Source of the DNA: JAGWBF01 sp965116325
GTDB taxonomy: Bacteria; Chloroflexota; Dehalococcoidia; Lucifugimonadales; JAGWBF01
Length of the DNA stretch: 64,000 nucleotides
NCBI GenBank assembly: GCA_965116325.1
Contig: OZ220675.1
Span: 2,108,001 to 2,172,000 of the forward strand
Direction: 5' to 3'
Shown: positions 25,262 to 33,474 of the stretch, in pieces
Numbering within the stretch: position 1 is the first letter of the stretch
Layout of the letters: every line of letters begins with the position of its first letter
Program-made: the position numbers and the translations under genes
Notes under the pieces: model-generated
The model's database searches: none
What the model saw: only the letters and a program-made list of their open reading frames with translations
Told to the model about the DNA's origin: nothing

Positions 25262-25579
25262 CTATTCGGGCATGCCCGCATCGATCCAGTCAATGATCTC
25301 CTGGATCTCCTCGTCGCTGAGATAAGGGCCGCCCCGAGGCATTCGTGGGAAGGTGCGCTCCCCCGTTCGCAGGAATAGCACCAGGTTCGTGTCCCGGCCC
25401 GGCACGCCAGGCTCGATGAGTTGGCGCCGGTAAGGCTTGCTGTTGGCAAGGTGTTCGGGGCTGTTCCAGTAGTACTCGTGGATGCCCGGCATCGGCTCCC
25501 CGAATCGGGCCTTCCAGCGCTCCATGATTCCATCCAGAAGCTCTTTGACCCTGGGCCAGCGTACTTGCTCTTCGCTCAT
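25262..25579 (-). CDS. Small protein resembling a cytochrome c tail but without haem motif
   Basis: A 105-residue protein with no signal peptide and no Cys. The C-terminus 'RMPRGGPYLSDEEIQEIIDW' then IDAGMPE matches the last helices of planctomycete-type cytochrome c domains. The CxxCH haem site that should precede them is absent; instead the N-terminal half is 'MERWKARFGEPMPGIHEYYW', and the methionine of 'RMP' survives. The ATG has AAGGAGG upstream. It lies downstream of the DUF1800-DUF1501-NHL operon on the same strand, beyond a hairpin. Confidence 0.65.
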   Translation of the reverse strand: MSEEQVRWPRVKELLDGIMERWKARFGEPMPGIHEYYWNSPEHLANSKPYRRQLIEPGVPGRDTNLVLFLRTGERTFPRMPRGGPYLSDEEIQEIIDWIDAGMPE

Positions 25580-25643
25580 AAGGCCCTCCTTGCTGACACC
25601 ACTTCAGAGTCTGTCGTCAATGGATGCCCTCTCCCATAATAGC

Positions 25644-25669
25644 CGAAATCCCCCATGTGGGGGATTTCG
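25644..25669 (-). terminator. Strong hairpin after the NHL gene
   Basis: An 11-bp perfect stem CGAAATCCCCC / GGGGGATTTCG with loop ATGT lies 47 bp past the NHL stop and about 65 bp before the next gene. There is no clear U-run, so termination is probable but not certain. Confidence 0.5.
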
Positions 25670-25715
25670 ATGCCTTGGGCCTTGTTCGCGTACCGGTTAC
25701 GTGCAGGGGTGAGGG

Positions 25716-26702
25716 CTAGCGGACTTCCTTGCGGTACACCTGGAGGCGCTGCCGGTTGCTGTCCACTATGATTACACGGCCCTCGGAGTCCACGGCGACC
25801 GCCTTGGGACGCCAGAGCCTCCGCTCAGCTTCCTTGTTCTGGACTAGGTTCCTCTGCCGGATCATGTCGGGGTTGGAGTTGAGCTTCTCGGCCCCCCATT
25901 TGGAGAGCTCGGCTTCCCCGAGGAAAGTGGTGACGTACCTTGCGTCGCCGGTGAACACCTGCACCCTGTCGTTCATCCAGTCGGCCACGTAGATGTCGCC
26001 GTCCTTGTCCACAGCTACGCCGGTGGGCCGGCGGAACTGGCCGACGGAGGTGCCTGAGTTGCCGAAGTCGGATAGGTACTGGCCATCGGAGCTGAACTTC
26101 TGGATGCGGTCGTTTCGCCAGTCGGCGACGAGGATGTTGCCATCGTTGTCAATGGTTATGCCCCAGGGCAGGTTCAGCTCTCCGGCCCTGCTTCCCTGCT
26201 GGCCGAACTTGGAGATAAAGCGCCCGTCCTTGCTGAACTTCTGGATGCGGTTGTTGCCGCTGTCGGACACGTATGCGTTGTCGTCCTTGTCGAAGCGAAT
26301 GCAGTAGGGCTGGTTGAGCTGGCCGTCGCCGCTCCCAGCTTCGCCCCACTTGTGCAGGAACTGGCCGTCCTTGTCGAAGACGGACACACGGTTCAGATGG
26401 TCGTCGGTGACGTACACGTTCTGGTTGCTGTCCACAGCCACGGAGCTGGGCCAGATCATCTGCCCGTCGCCATCGCCGTAGCTGCCGAACTGTCCGATAT
26501 AGTCTTCATCGACGGTGAGCATGGTGATGCGCACGCCGTCGGGCCGGTACTCCCATGACCGGTTGGCCACATAGATGCGGCCGTCGGGTGCGATAGCCAC
26601 GTCCATGGGAGCGCGGAAGCCGGACCCGGAGAACTCGGCTCGACCGACGGTCCTGTCGAATACGAAGGTTCGATCGGCGATACCAAAGAAAATGGTGCTC
26701 AT
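25716..26702 (-). CDS. NHL-repeat six-bladed beta-propeller protein
   Basis: A 328-residue protein made almost entirely of NHL repeats, each like 'PYCIRFDKDDNAYVSDSGNN' followed by RIQKFSKDGRFISKFG, with about six blades. No signal peptide is seen, so it is predicted cytoplasmic. NHL propellers bind peptides, proteins or RNA; no catalytic residues are evident. It is the last gene of the DUF1800-DUF1501 run, separated from DUF1501 by a perfect palindrome. Confidence 0.85.
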   Translation of the reverse strand: MSTIFFGIADRTFVFDRTVGRAEFSGSGFRAPMDVAIAPDGRIYVANRSWEYRPDGVRITMLTVDEDYIGQFGSYGDGDGQMIWPSSVAVDSNQNVYVTDDHLNRVSVFDKDGQFLHKWGEAGSGDGQLNQPYCIRFDKDDNAYVSDSGNNRIQKFSKDGRFISKFGQQGSRAGELNLPWGITIDNDGNILVADWRNDRIQKFSSDGQYLSDFGNSGTSVGQFRRPTGVAVDKDGDIYVADWMNDRVQVFTGDARYVTTFLGEAELSKWGAEKLNSNPDMIRQRNLVQNKEAERRLWRPKAVAVDSEGRVIIVDSNRQRLQVYRKEVR

Positions 26703-26725
26703 GTTAACCTCACGCCATAGAAATG

Positions 26726-26741
26726 GGCATCTGAAGATGCC
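26726..26741 (-). repeat. Small hairpin ahead of the NHL gene
   Basis: GGCATC-TGAA-GATGCC, a 6-bp stem with a tetraloop, about 25 bp upstream of the NHL start. Confidence 0.4.
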
Positions 26742-26762
26742 GTGGGATTCTCACCCTATATG

Positions 26763-26798
26763 GCTGCCGGCTGTCCCTTCGAAGGGACAGCCGGCAGC
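26763..26798. terminator. 36-bp perfect palindrome between DUF1501 and NHL genes
   Basis: A fully self-complementary 36-bp sequence beginning GCTGCCGGCTGTCCC and centred on TTCGAA, so RNA from either strand folds into a hairpin of 15 bp or more. It lies 6 bp past the DUF1501 stop (minus strand). No U-tract follows. It may act as a terminator, a processing site or an mRNA 3'-end protector that sets different levels of the two genes. Confidence 0.6.
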
Positions 26799-26804
26799 TA
26801 GCTT

Positions 26805-27941
26805 CTAGAGAAAGCCCATGGGCTCGTAGGAACCGCCCACCAGGGGTTTGGCATCCATACCGAGCCACTTTTCCAGGATTGTCGTGTACACGCTCCGGAA
26901 ATCGACGTTGTGCAGCAGGTCTCCGCCATCTTCCAGGTCGCCCTGTTGCAGCGACGGGTACTCGCCATAGAGGCCGCCGTTCACATGGTCGCCGATTATC
27001 CAGCATGCTCCGCCCGTGCCATGGTCCGTTCCGCCGCCATTGTCCCTGGCGCGCCGGCCGAACTCGCTGAACATGAACAGCAGCACCTCGTCACCCTGGT
27101 TGTGCTCCCGAAGGTCCTCGTAGAAGTCGGCAACCGACTCAGAGACATTGCGCCATAGCTGGGCATGGGCGCCGGCCTGGGATGCGTGGGTGTCGAAGGA
27201 GTTGTAGGGCGAGGTCGTGTACAGGATGCGCGTGCCGAACTCGGCGAAATGCACCTGGGCGATGGCCTTCATGCCCTGAGCGATGGGGTTGGCGCCGTAC
27301 TCCACGTTGGAGGCGTACTTCTGCGGCGCCGTCTGGAGAATGTCCGCCCCCTTGAGAGCGGACCGCCCAGTCTCCCAAATGTAGTCCATGACCGGGCCGG
27401 AGCCTATGGCAGGGGCATACATCCTGGAGAACACATCCAGCGCATCGGTCCGCTGTTGGTTGCCCTCGATGCCTGTGAGAAGGCCGTAGGTCTCGATGTT
27501 GCCCACTGACGCTACCGGGACTCCCGGAGCTACAAGGGCCCTGGGAAGCCCGCGCCCGAAGTTGACGCTCGTCAGAACGTTGTCGGCGTTGGGGTCCATC
27601 TCCTTGATGGTCCTGCCGAGCCAGCCTTCCTGGCCGATGGTATCGGGCTCGCAGGTGTGCCAAATGTCCATGGACCGGAAATGGGATCGGCTGGGATGGG
27701 GATAGCCCACACCCTGTATGACCGCCATTTTGCCCTGATCGTAGATCTCCTTGAGCTCGGTCATGCTGGGATGGAACCCCACCTCATCGTTAATCCGAAG
27801 GACCTGGTCCTCGGGTATTCCCAAGGTAGGCCTGTAGTCCTGGTACAAGGGGTTGGTATATGGGATAACGGTGTTCAGGAAATCGTTGCCACCCGACAAC
27901 GACAAGACCACCAGTACCCTCTCCTTTCCGTTGCCAGCCAT
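26805..27941 (-). CDS. DUF1501 domain protein
   Basis: A 378-residue protein of the alkaline-phosphatase-like DUF1501 family. It starts directly with 'VLVVLSLSGGNDFLNTVIPY', and has 'AVIQGVGYPHPSRSHFRSMD', 'DTHASQAGAHAQLW', 'MFSEFGRRARDNGGGTDHG' and 'GGACWIIGDHVNGGLYGEYP'. Most DUF1501 proteins carry a Tat signal; this one begins at the first beta strand and has none. It lies 21 bp after DUF1800, its usual partner, with AGGAGG before its ATG. Function is unknown. Confidence 0.88.
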   Translation of the reverse strand: MAGNGKERVLVVLSLSGGNDFLNTVIPYTNPLYQDYRPTLGIPEDQVLRINDEVGFHPSMTELKEIYDQGKMAVIQGVGYPHPSRSHFRSMDIWHTCEPDTIGQEGWLGRTIKEMDPNADNVLTSVNFGRGLPRALVAPGVPVASVGNIETYGLLTGIEGNQQRTDALDVFSRMYAPAIGSGPVMDYIWETGRSALKGADILQTAPQKYASNVEYGANPIAQGMKAIAQVHFAEFGTRILYTTSPYNSFDTHASQAGAHAQLWRNVSESVADFYEDLREHNQGDEVLLFMFSEFGRRARDNGGGTDHGTGGACWIIGDHVNGGLYGEYPSLQQGDLEDGGDLLHNVDFRSVYTTILEKWLGMDAKPLVGGSYEPMGFL

Positions 27942-27962
27942 AATCTGTCCTCCTGAGATTTG

Positions 27963-29381
27963 CTAGTTGTACTGGTATTCCGCGGTAGCAACTATGAGCT
28001 GGAGCATCTCACCAACCCGGCGAGCCAAGCTGCTACGCTCTTCTTCGGTGCCACGGCGAATCTCGCCGGCCCCCTTGGCATGCTCTATCAAGGCTGCCTT
28101 GGTCTTTTCGCTGACTTCCACGGGGCCGATCAGGCTCAGGCAGCCATCTACGAAGGCTTCGGGAGAGGTGATGGAAGAATCGCCCGTCATCCTGTCGGCG
28201 ATCAGTTGTACTCCGGGCAGGTCAAGGTTGCCCACCTGGTCTGCAACGAAGTTGATGCGCTCCACCAGGGTTCCGCTGTCAATCCACTCACGGCCGGTGT
28301 GCCAGCCTTCTACGGTGGGCGGGTTGAGCAGGTCCTGGCCCATGAAGGTGCACTCCTTCATTACGGGGAAAAGCCCGGGCTTCACATTCTGGTGGTCCTT
28401 GACCAGCCTTATGGTCCCGGCCACCACCTCCGCCGGGCTCTTGACCTTCTGGAAGCGGGCGTTCTTGAAGGAGTCCGAATTGAACAGGGCGGACATCACA
28501 GCGGACATCTCATAGCCGCTGTCCACAAAGGCCTTCTCAAGTATTTGTATGGCCTCGGGGTCCCTGGGAGGGGTGTCCTTCCATGCCGGCACCTGGGGCT
28601 CGTCGGCCACGAAGAAGTTGTACAGGTGGCGGCTGATGAACCGGGCTGTGGCAGGAGTTTCGACGGCCATGTTCACGATGTCGCCGCCGTTCCACCGGCC
28701 CGTGTTGCCGAGGAAGGTCTTCTCGCTGTCGTCGTGGTCCGTCGGATCGAAGCGGAAGCTCCAGGGGCTGCGGCCATAGGGGAAGACAGGCAGGGCGGGG
28801 TTTACGCTCCAGCCTGTGAAGGCCCTGGAAGCAGCCTTTACATCATCCTCGGTGTAGTTGAACTTGCCGTCCATTCCCACACCCATGGTGAAGAGCTCCA
28901 GCAGCTCCCGGCCATAGTTCTCGTTGATGGCATCCTTATGGTTGTCGGTGTTGTCCAGGTAATAGACCATGGTTGGATGGGAGGACAGCTCCATGATCAG
29001 CTCCCGGTAGTTGCCCAAGCCTTTGCGGCGGAAAAGGTCGGCGTAGATGCTCATCATCCGGCCATAGTCGATCTTGGCGAAGCCGGTGCAGAGAATCCCG
29101 TGCCAGAACAGGGTCATCTTTTCCTGGAGAGGGCGCTTGGTGTTGACCATGCGGTACACCCAAGCCTGCTGGTTGGACTCGATTCCAGCCAGCTCTCCGT
29201 ACTCGGGAAGGGAGCGTTCCATCAGGTCGAAGTCCACATCGGGCTGTTGTTCCGGATGTACCAGTTCATCAACGGTAGCTTCGTAGCCCTTGGCGACGTA
29301 GGCTTCCAACTCATCTCTCGTTGCTCCGAAGCCGGCGCGGCGCATCAGATGGGCCATCAGAGCAATGTCGCTTTCTGCCAT
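27963..29381 (-). CDS. DUF1800 domain protein
   Basis: A 472-residue protein. It opens 'HLMRRAGFGATRDELEAYVA', the family's N-terminal mark, and contains 'KMTLFWHGILCTGFAKI', 'NENYGRELLELFTMGVG' and 'NPPTVEGWHTGREWIDSGTL'. No signal peptide or membrane helix is visible. DUF1800 and DUF1501 genes are nearly always paired and are widespread in Planctomycetes and Chloroflexota; the biochemical role is not established. It is the first gene of the operon, with GAAAGGAGG before the ATG. Confidence 0.9.
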   Translation of the reverse strand: MAESDIALMAHLMRRAGFGATRDELEAYVAKGYEATVDELVHPEQQPDVDFDLMERSLPEYGELAGIESNQQAWVYRMVNTKRPLQEKMTLFWHGILCTGFAKIDYGRMMSIYADLFRRKGLGNYRELIMELSSHPTMVYYLDNTDNHKDAINENYGRELLELFTMGVGMDGKFNYTEDDVKAASRAFTGWSVNPALPVFPYGRSPWSFRFDPTDHDDSEKTFLGNTGRWNGGDIVNMAVETPATARFISRHLYNFFVADEPQVPAWKDTPPRDPEAIQILEKAFVDSGYEMSAVMSALFNSDSFKNARFQKVKSPAEVVAGTIRLVKDHQNVKPGLFPVMKECTFMGQDLLNPPTVEGWHTGREWIDSGTLVERINFVADQVGNLDLPGVQLIADRMTGDSSITSPEAFVDGCLSLIGPVEVSEKTKAALIEHAKGAGEIRRGTEEERSSLARRVGEMLQLIVATAEYQYN

Positions 29382-29519
29382 GAAGACCTCCTTTCGATAT
29401 GGTTCGTTCGAGCTTCAGAAGATCGTTTCAGCTTTGGTGTGCCGTCATTTCCGTAGCTGAAAGGGCGGAGGATGCGTTGGCCTGCGACAGCGGCCCTGCG
29501 CAGCCTACATACGGCCATA

Positions 29520-29548
29520 ACTCTAACCCGTCCAAAAGTCGATGTCAA
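29520..29548 (-). promoter_or_regulatory. Promoter of the DUF1800-DUF1501-NHL operon
   Basis: TTGACA (29548-29543), 17-bp spacer, TAGAGT (29525-29520) on the minus strand, giving a leader of about 130 nt. The leader contains TTTCAGCT/AGCTGAAA arms (29426-29433 and 29455-29462). Confidence 0.6.
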
Positions 29549-29618
29549 CTTCAGTTTTAGCCCGGCGCAGTATCTGAGGGCGTGGGTGGTCGAGGAGCGG
29601 TTTTGGGGGCTGAATACC

Positions 29619-30494
29619 TTACTCGAGCAGATCTGAAGAGCCGGGGTTTCGCTGGGCGCGGCTGGGAACGGGGCTGGTGGATGGGAATAGCCGTCCTTTG
29701 AGGTTCGTATAGGTCAGCGCCACAACGAAGAGCAGGGCAGAGAACAGGACGACGCTGGCCCCCGACGACACATCGATGAAGTAGCTGACGTAGATGCCGA
29801 TCAACCCGCAAGCTGCACCAATGCCCGTCGATAGGAGGACCATGTCCCTGAAGCTGTCGGTCATGAGCCGGGCCACCACCGGAGGAATAACGATGGCGGC
29901 GGCTATCATGGTAACCCCCAGCACCTGCATGGAAACGACTATGGTTGCAGCCAGCACCAGGGAGAACATGGTGTCCACCCAGCCTGTAGGAACGCCGTAG
30001 AAGCGGGCCACCTCTTCATCGAAGGTGGTGAACAGGATCAGCTTGTAGCCCAGGAACAGGATTATGACGGTGATGGCGACGACCACTACTATGGCGAGCA
30101 GGTCCCCCTCGGTCACTCCGTTGATGTTGCCGAACAGGGCGGCATCGAAGCTGCGGGTAAAGGTCCTGAAGCGGCTGATCAGGGCAACACCGAGGGCAAA
30201 GCTGGCCGTGGTGATTATGCCGATGGCGGCATCGGCCCCTATCTTGCGCTTCCGCGTGGTCAAGGTGATCAGCAGGGCAGACAGGAACCCCCACAGGCTG
30301 CCCCCGATGAAGAAGTTGATCGACATAACGTAGCTGACGACAGCTCCCCCAAAGATGGCGTGGGCCAGCCCATGGCCTATGTAGGCCATGCGCCTCAGCA
30401 CAACATACACGCCGATCAGGCCACAAAGGCCCCCGACCAGGGTTGCAGCAACGATACCGCGGACGAAGAAGTCGTACTGGAAGGGTTCAAGCAT
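29619..30494 (-). CDS. znuB: Metal (Zn/Mn) ABC transporter permease
   Basis: A 291-residue ABC-3 family permease with about eight to nine helices. Landmarks are 'FFVRGIVAATLVGGLCGLIG', 'RMAYIGHGLAHAIFGGAVV', and the conserved 'AATIVVSMQVLGVTMIAAAI' in the cytoplasmic coupling region. It forms the membrane pore for divalent metal import. It overlaps the ATPase gene by 8 bp. Zinc versus manganese cannot be decided from this subunit. Confidence 0.9.
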   Translation of the reverse strand: MLEPFQYDFFVRGIVAATLVGGLCGLIGVYVVLRRMAYIGHGLAHAIFGGAVVSYVMSINFFIGGSLWGFLSALLITLTTRKRKIGADAAIGIITTASFALGVALISRFRTFTRSFDAALFGNINGVTEGDLLAIVVVVAITVIILFLGYKLILFTTFDEEVARFYGVPTGWVDTMFSLVLAATIVVSMQVLGVTMIAAAIVIPPVVARLMTDSFRDMVLLSTGIGAACGLIGIYVSYFIDVSSGASVVLFSALLFVVALTYTNLKGRLFPSTSPVPSRAQRNPGSSDLLE

Positions 30495-31362
30495 GTTTGT
30501 CTGGTGCTGAGTCCTCCAACGTCCGCTGCTCCGAGGTTGCCCCGTTGCTTCGCGCTCCGCCGCTGTAGTGGTGCGGGCTTTCGGCCACCAAGGTCATCCC
30601 CTGGTACTGGATGACCGGCATCTCCGCTCCGTAGGTCTGCTTCAATACCCCGGGGGAAATAACCTCCGCCGGCGGTCCTTCAGCAACCTTGCGGCCGTTG
30701 ATGCACACGATCCATGGCAAATGCACCGCCACCGCGTTTATCTCGTGGGTAGTCATGATTATCGTCACGCCCTGGTGGTTCAGGTCGTGCAGCAGGTGCA
30801 TAGCATCGTCCCGGGTCTTGATGTCCACTCCGCCGGTAGGTTCATCCAGGAGCAATAGGCGTGGGCTGCCCACCAAAGCCCTTGCCAGGAAGACCCGCTG
30901 CTGCTGGCCCCCGGACAGATTCCGTATGTGGCGCCGCGCCAGGTCGGATATTCCGAGGCGCTCCATCATCTGGTGGGCCAGCTTCTGCTCTTGGCGCCTG
31001 TACCAGGGAAACACCGCGTTGGACATGGTACGCCCCATCATCACCGCTTCTTCCACTGTGACGGGGAAATTCCAGTCTATGGTCTCGAGCTGGGGCACAT
31101 AACCCGGATGCTGCCTCTGGTGGGCGATGTCCGAGCCGTGCACCATCACCTGCCCTGCCATGAGGGGCACAGCCCCCAGAATGGTCCGCAGCAGGGTGGT
31201 CTTGCCGGAGCCGCTGGGTCCCAGCAGCCCGACGAAGTCCCCGGGCATGATGGCCAGGGAGAGTTCGCTAAGCACGGGCTGGCCATCATAACCGCAGGTT
31301 ACGTCCCTAAGCTCTACTACGGGCTGCCCGTCGGGCCTTTCGTGGGGAATGGGATGGAGCAT
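30487..31362 (-). CDS. znuC: Metal (Zn/Mn) ABC transporter ATP-binding protein
   Basis: A 291-residue ATPase. Walker A is 'GPSGSGKTTLL' near residue 50, the signature is 'LSGGQQQRVFLARAL', Walker B is 'LLLLDEPTGGVD', and the H-loop His is in 'IIMTTHEINA'. The C-terminus is extended by about 40 polar residues compared with ZnuC. It lies between znuA (10-bp gap) and znuB. Confidence 0.92.
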   Translation of the reverse strand: MLHPIPHERPDGQPVVELRDVTCGYDGQPVLSELSLAIMPGDFVGLLGPSGSGKTTLLRTILGAVPLMAGQVMVHGSDIAHQRQHPGYVPQLETIDWNFPVTVEEAVMMGRTMSNAVFPWYRRQEQKLAHQMMERLGISDLARRHIRNLSGGQQQRVFLARALVGSPRLLLLDEPTGGVDIKTRDDAMHLLHDLNHQGVTIIMTTHEINAVAVHLPWIVCINGRKVAEGPPAEVISPGVLKQTYGAEMPVIQYQGMTLVAESPHHYSGGARSNGATSEQRTLEDSAPDKHA

Positions 31363-31371
31363 CGTCTAACT

Positions 31372-32379
31372 TTATTGGGGGTATTCCGACTGGCTTGCCC
31401 CTTCGAACACCGGGCCGGTGTCGAAACCTTCCAGAGCCGCCGGGTCTCCTCCCAGGTTGGAGATCATAATCTCCATGTTCTGCAGCATCAGGCCGAGGTA
31501 GGAGTGACGTGGGTCTCCGGGGCCGCCGGGCAGGTCATCATCCCGGAGCTGGTCAACGTATTTGGCCCCGGACTCGCTGGCTATAGTTTCCAGCACATCG
31601 CTGGGGAACACCTCGGAGCCGAAGATCGCGGGGATTTTCTGTTCCTTGACCTGGTCGATCAGGCGAGCGACCTCCCTCGACGAAGGCTCTGCAAAATCCG
31701 AAGGCTGGGCGGCGCCAACCACCTGCATGCCGTACCTCTTGGCGAAATATGCCCAGGAATCATGATATGTTAGCAGCTTGCGATTTTCCTGGGGCACCGT
31801 GGAAACTACCGTCCTTATCTTACCATCCAGCTCAGTGATCCGCTGCTCGAATTTCTCCAGGTTTTCGCTGTAGTATTCGGCGTTATCCGGATCGGCGGAG
31901 GAAAGGGCATCCTTTACCAGCTCGGCGTATTTCAGGCCAAGTATGGGATCGGGCCAAAGGTGGGGGTTGGGATGGCCCTCGGACTCGGGGAAGGAGAAAT
32001 CGAACAGCCAGTCCTCACGGGAGATGGTCATGTCTCCAAGCGAGATTATCTCAGCCCCGGACTTCAAGTTGGCGCGGGCCATCTCCAGGGTGGGCTCTTC
32101 CAGAAAGAGCCCGTTCAGGATGATCAGGTCGGCCTGGGACAGCAGGGTAGCGACCGATGGGGCAGGTTCAAAGGTGTGGGAGTTGACCCCCTCCGGGACG
32201 ACTCCCTCCAGGTCGATCCTGGTGCCGCCGATGTTTTCCGTTATGCTGGTGATGGGAGACACGGTGGTGACCACCTTCAGCCTTCCCGTCGATTCCTCCT
32301 CAGATGATTGCCCGCAAGCCGCCAGGACAAGGGCCATGACTATCAACAAAGGCAGAAGGGGCTTGAGTATAGCTTTCAT
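31372..32379 (-). CDS. znuA: Zinc/metal ABC transporter substrate-binding lipoprotein
   Basis: A 335-residue cluster A-I binding protein. The signal peptide ends in the lipobox LAAC with Cys at residue 22, so it should be a lipid-anchored protein outside the membrane. Metal-ligand histidines appear in 'GVNSHTFEPAPS', 'GHPNPHLWPDP' and 'LLTYHDSWAYFAKRYG', with a C-terminal Asp/Glu region. It has no long His-rich loop. ATG 32379 is chosen because the signal peptide begins there and GGAGGAA precedes it; upstream in-frame codons run into the operator. Confidence 0.9.
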   Translation of the reverse strand: MKAILKPLLPLLIVMALVLAACGQSSEEESTGRLKVVTTVSPITSITENIGGTRIDLEGVVPEGVNSHTFEPAPSVATLLSQADLIILNGLFLEEPTLEMARANLKSGAEIISLGDMTISREDWLFDFSFPESEGHPNPHLWPDPILGLKYAELVKDALSSADPDNAEYYSENLEKFEQRITELDGKIRTVVSTVPQENRKLLTYHDSWAYFAKRYGMQVVGAAQPSDFAEPSSREVARLIDQVKEQKIPAIFGSEVFPSDVLETIASESGAKYVDQLRDDDLPGGPGDPRHSYLGLMLQNMEIMISNLGGDPAALEGFDTGPVFEGASQSEYPQ

Positions 32380-32431
32380 GGCTTCTTGGTTCCTCCGTCG
32401 TTTAGAGTCCAGGTAGCTCCTGCAAACAAAA

Positions 32432-32455
32432 GTTATTGCTAATATTCGCAACAAC
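32432..32455. promoter_or_regulatory. 24-bp operator-like palindrome at the znu promoter
   Basis: Left arm GTTATTGCTAAT and right arm ATTCGCAACAAC match at 10 of 12 positions when inverted, centred on AATATT. It covers the predicted transcription start of znuA, where a repressor such as Zur would block initiation. The site and position are seen; the regulator is inferred. No Fur-family gene is in the window. Confidence 0.6.
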
Positions 32456-32457
32456 AT

Positions 32458-32485
32458 ATTCTAGCAACTTGAAGTCTAGTGTCAA
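32458..32485 (-). promoter_or_regulatory. Promoter of the znuACB operon
   Basis: TTGACA (32485-32480), 16-bp spacer ending TGC, TAGAAT (32463-32458) on the minus strand; the start is near 32451, inside the palindrome. Confidence 0.7.
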
Positions 32486-32615
32486 GTAGGGCGTGCCGCG
32501 TGGCTGAGGCGTCCGGATCATGCATCTTCCAGTCGGCAACGCGGTCGAATAGAATAGGCGGGATTGCTGTGCCCGTACGGGCTTGGCCCCCTATCCTGAA
32601 GCTTGGAGGTGGCGG

Positions 32616-33449
32616 TTGAGAATCGGAGCCATTACAAACACCTGGCAGGCCCAGCTTGCCACTACCAGCTTGCCCCAGCTGGTCGAGCGGGCCCGGAGAA
32701 GGGGCGCTGAGCACGTGGAGCTGCGCCAGACCTGCCTGGGCACCTATGAGCAGGGCGCCGGTGAGAATTGGACTCCCGACTCCCATGGACTGAGCAGGCT
32801 GGTCAGGACCTTCCCCATGACCACCTTCAACCTGGCCGTCGCCTGCCCGTGCCTTTCCAGCCGGGAGCCAATGCCGTCAGGGATGTTCCAGAGGGCCCTG
32901 GATACGGCGGTGGATATGGCAGGCTCTTCGGGCCCCCATCTGCGCCTCGTAGACCCGGTGAGGTTCGACGCCCCCTGGGAAGGGCCTGAGGATATCCCGG
33001 CCGAAGCTTTTGGTGTTAAGGGCCTCGTGCACGCCGCCGTGGAGCGAGGGGCGAAACTATCCATAGAGAACGCCGGCCAACCCATCCGGAGCATGGGGAT
33101 CCTGGTTGACGTGGTGCGGGAGTCCCTGTCCCTAGACGAAGCTGCTTGCTTGGGGCTGTGCGTGGACCCCATCAACAGCCTCCGGGCCGACCCAGAAAGT
33201 GACCCCATCGCCGAAATCGAGGCGCTACCTCTTGACTACCTCTTCATGGTGCATTTCAAGCAGATGGTAGGCGGGGCGATGCATCCGACGGTGGATGACG
33301 GCGACCTGGACTATCCCCGGCTGGTGACGATGCTCAAAGAGAAGGGCTATCGGGGCAACGTTGTCCTCGAGATACCCTCCGCCGATGAGGCATTCGACAA
33401 CTTCGTCGAGAGCATCCGGTACCTCGAGCCCCTGCTGCAAGGAGAGTAG
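32616..33449 (+). CDS. Sugar phosphate isomerase/epimerase-like TIM barrel
   Basis: A 277-residue AP-endonuclease-2-type (xylose isomerase-like) TIM barrel. It begins 'LRIGAITNTWQAQ' and has metal-ligand-type residues in 'KLSIENAGQPIRSMG', 'GLCVDPIN', 'MVHFKQMVGG' and 'NVVLEIPSADE'. The start is TTG at 32616, because GGAGGT lies 5 bp upstream and the fold begins there. The substrate is unknown; the run of the enzyme genes that follow suggests sugar-acid or amino-acid catabolism. Confidence 0.78.
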   Translation: MRIGAITNTWQAQLATTSLPQLVERARRRGAEHVELRQTCLGTYEQGAGENWTPDSHGLSRLVRTFPMTTFNLAVACPCLSSREPMPSGMFQRALDTAVDMAGSSGPHLRLVDPVRFDAPWEGPEDIPAEAFGVKGLVHAAVERGAKLSIENAGQPIRSMGILVDVVRESLSLDEAACLGLCVDPINSLRADPESDPIAEIEALPLDYLFMVHFKQMVGGAMHPTVDDGDLDYPRLVTMLKEKGYRGNVVLEIPSADEAFDNFVESIRYLEPLLQGE

Positions 33450-33474
33450 CGGGCCTCCCTCCCCAGCCCTCCAG

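Noticed and set aside
27960..29456. 498-codon open frame opposite DUF1800
   Set aside because: It is the antisense of a clearly homologous gene in GC-rich DNA; long antisense frames are expected.
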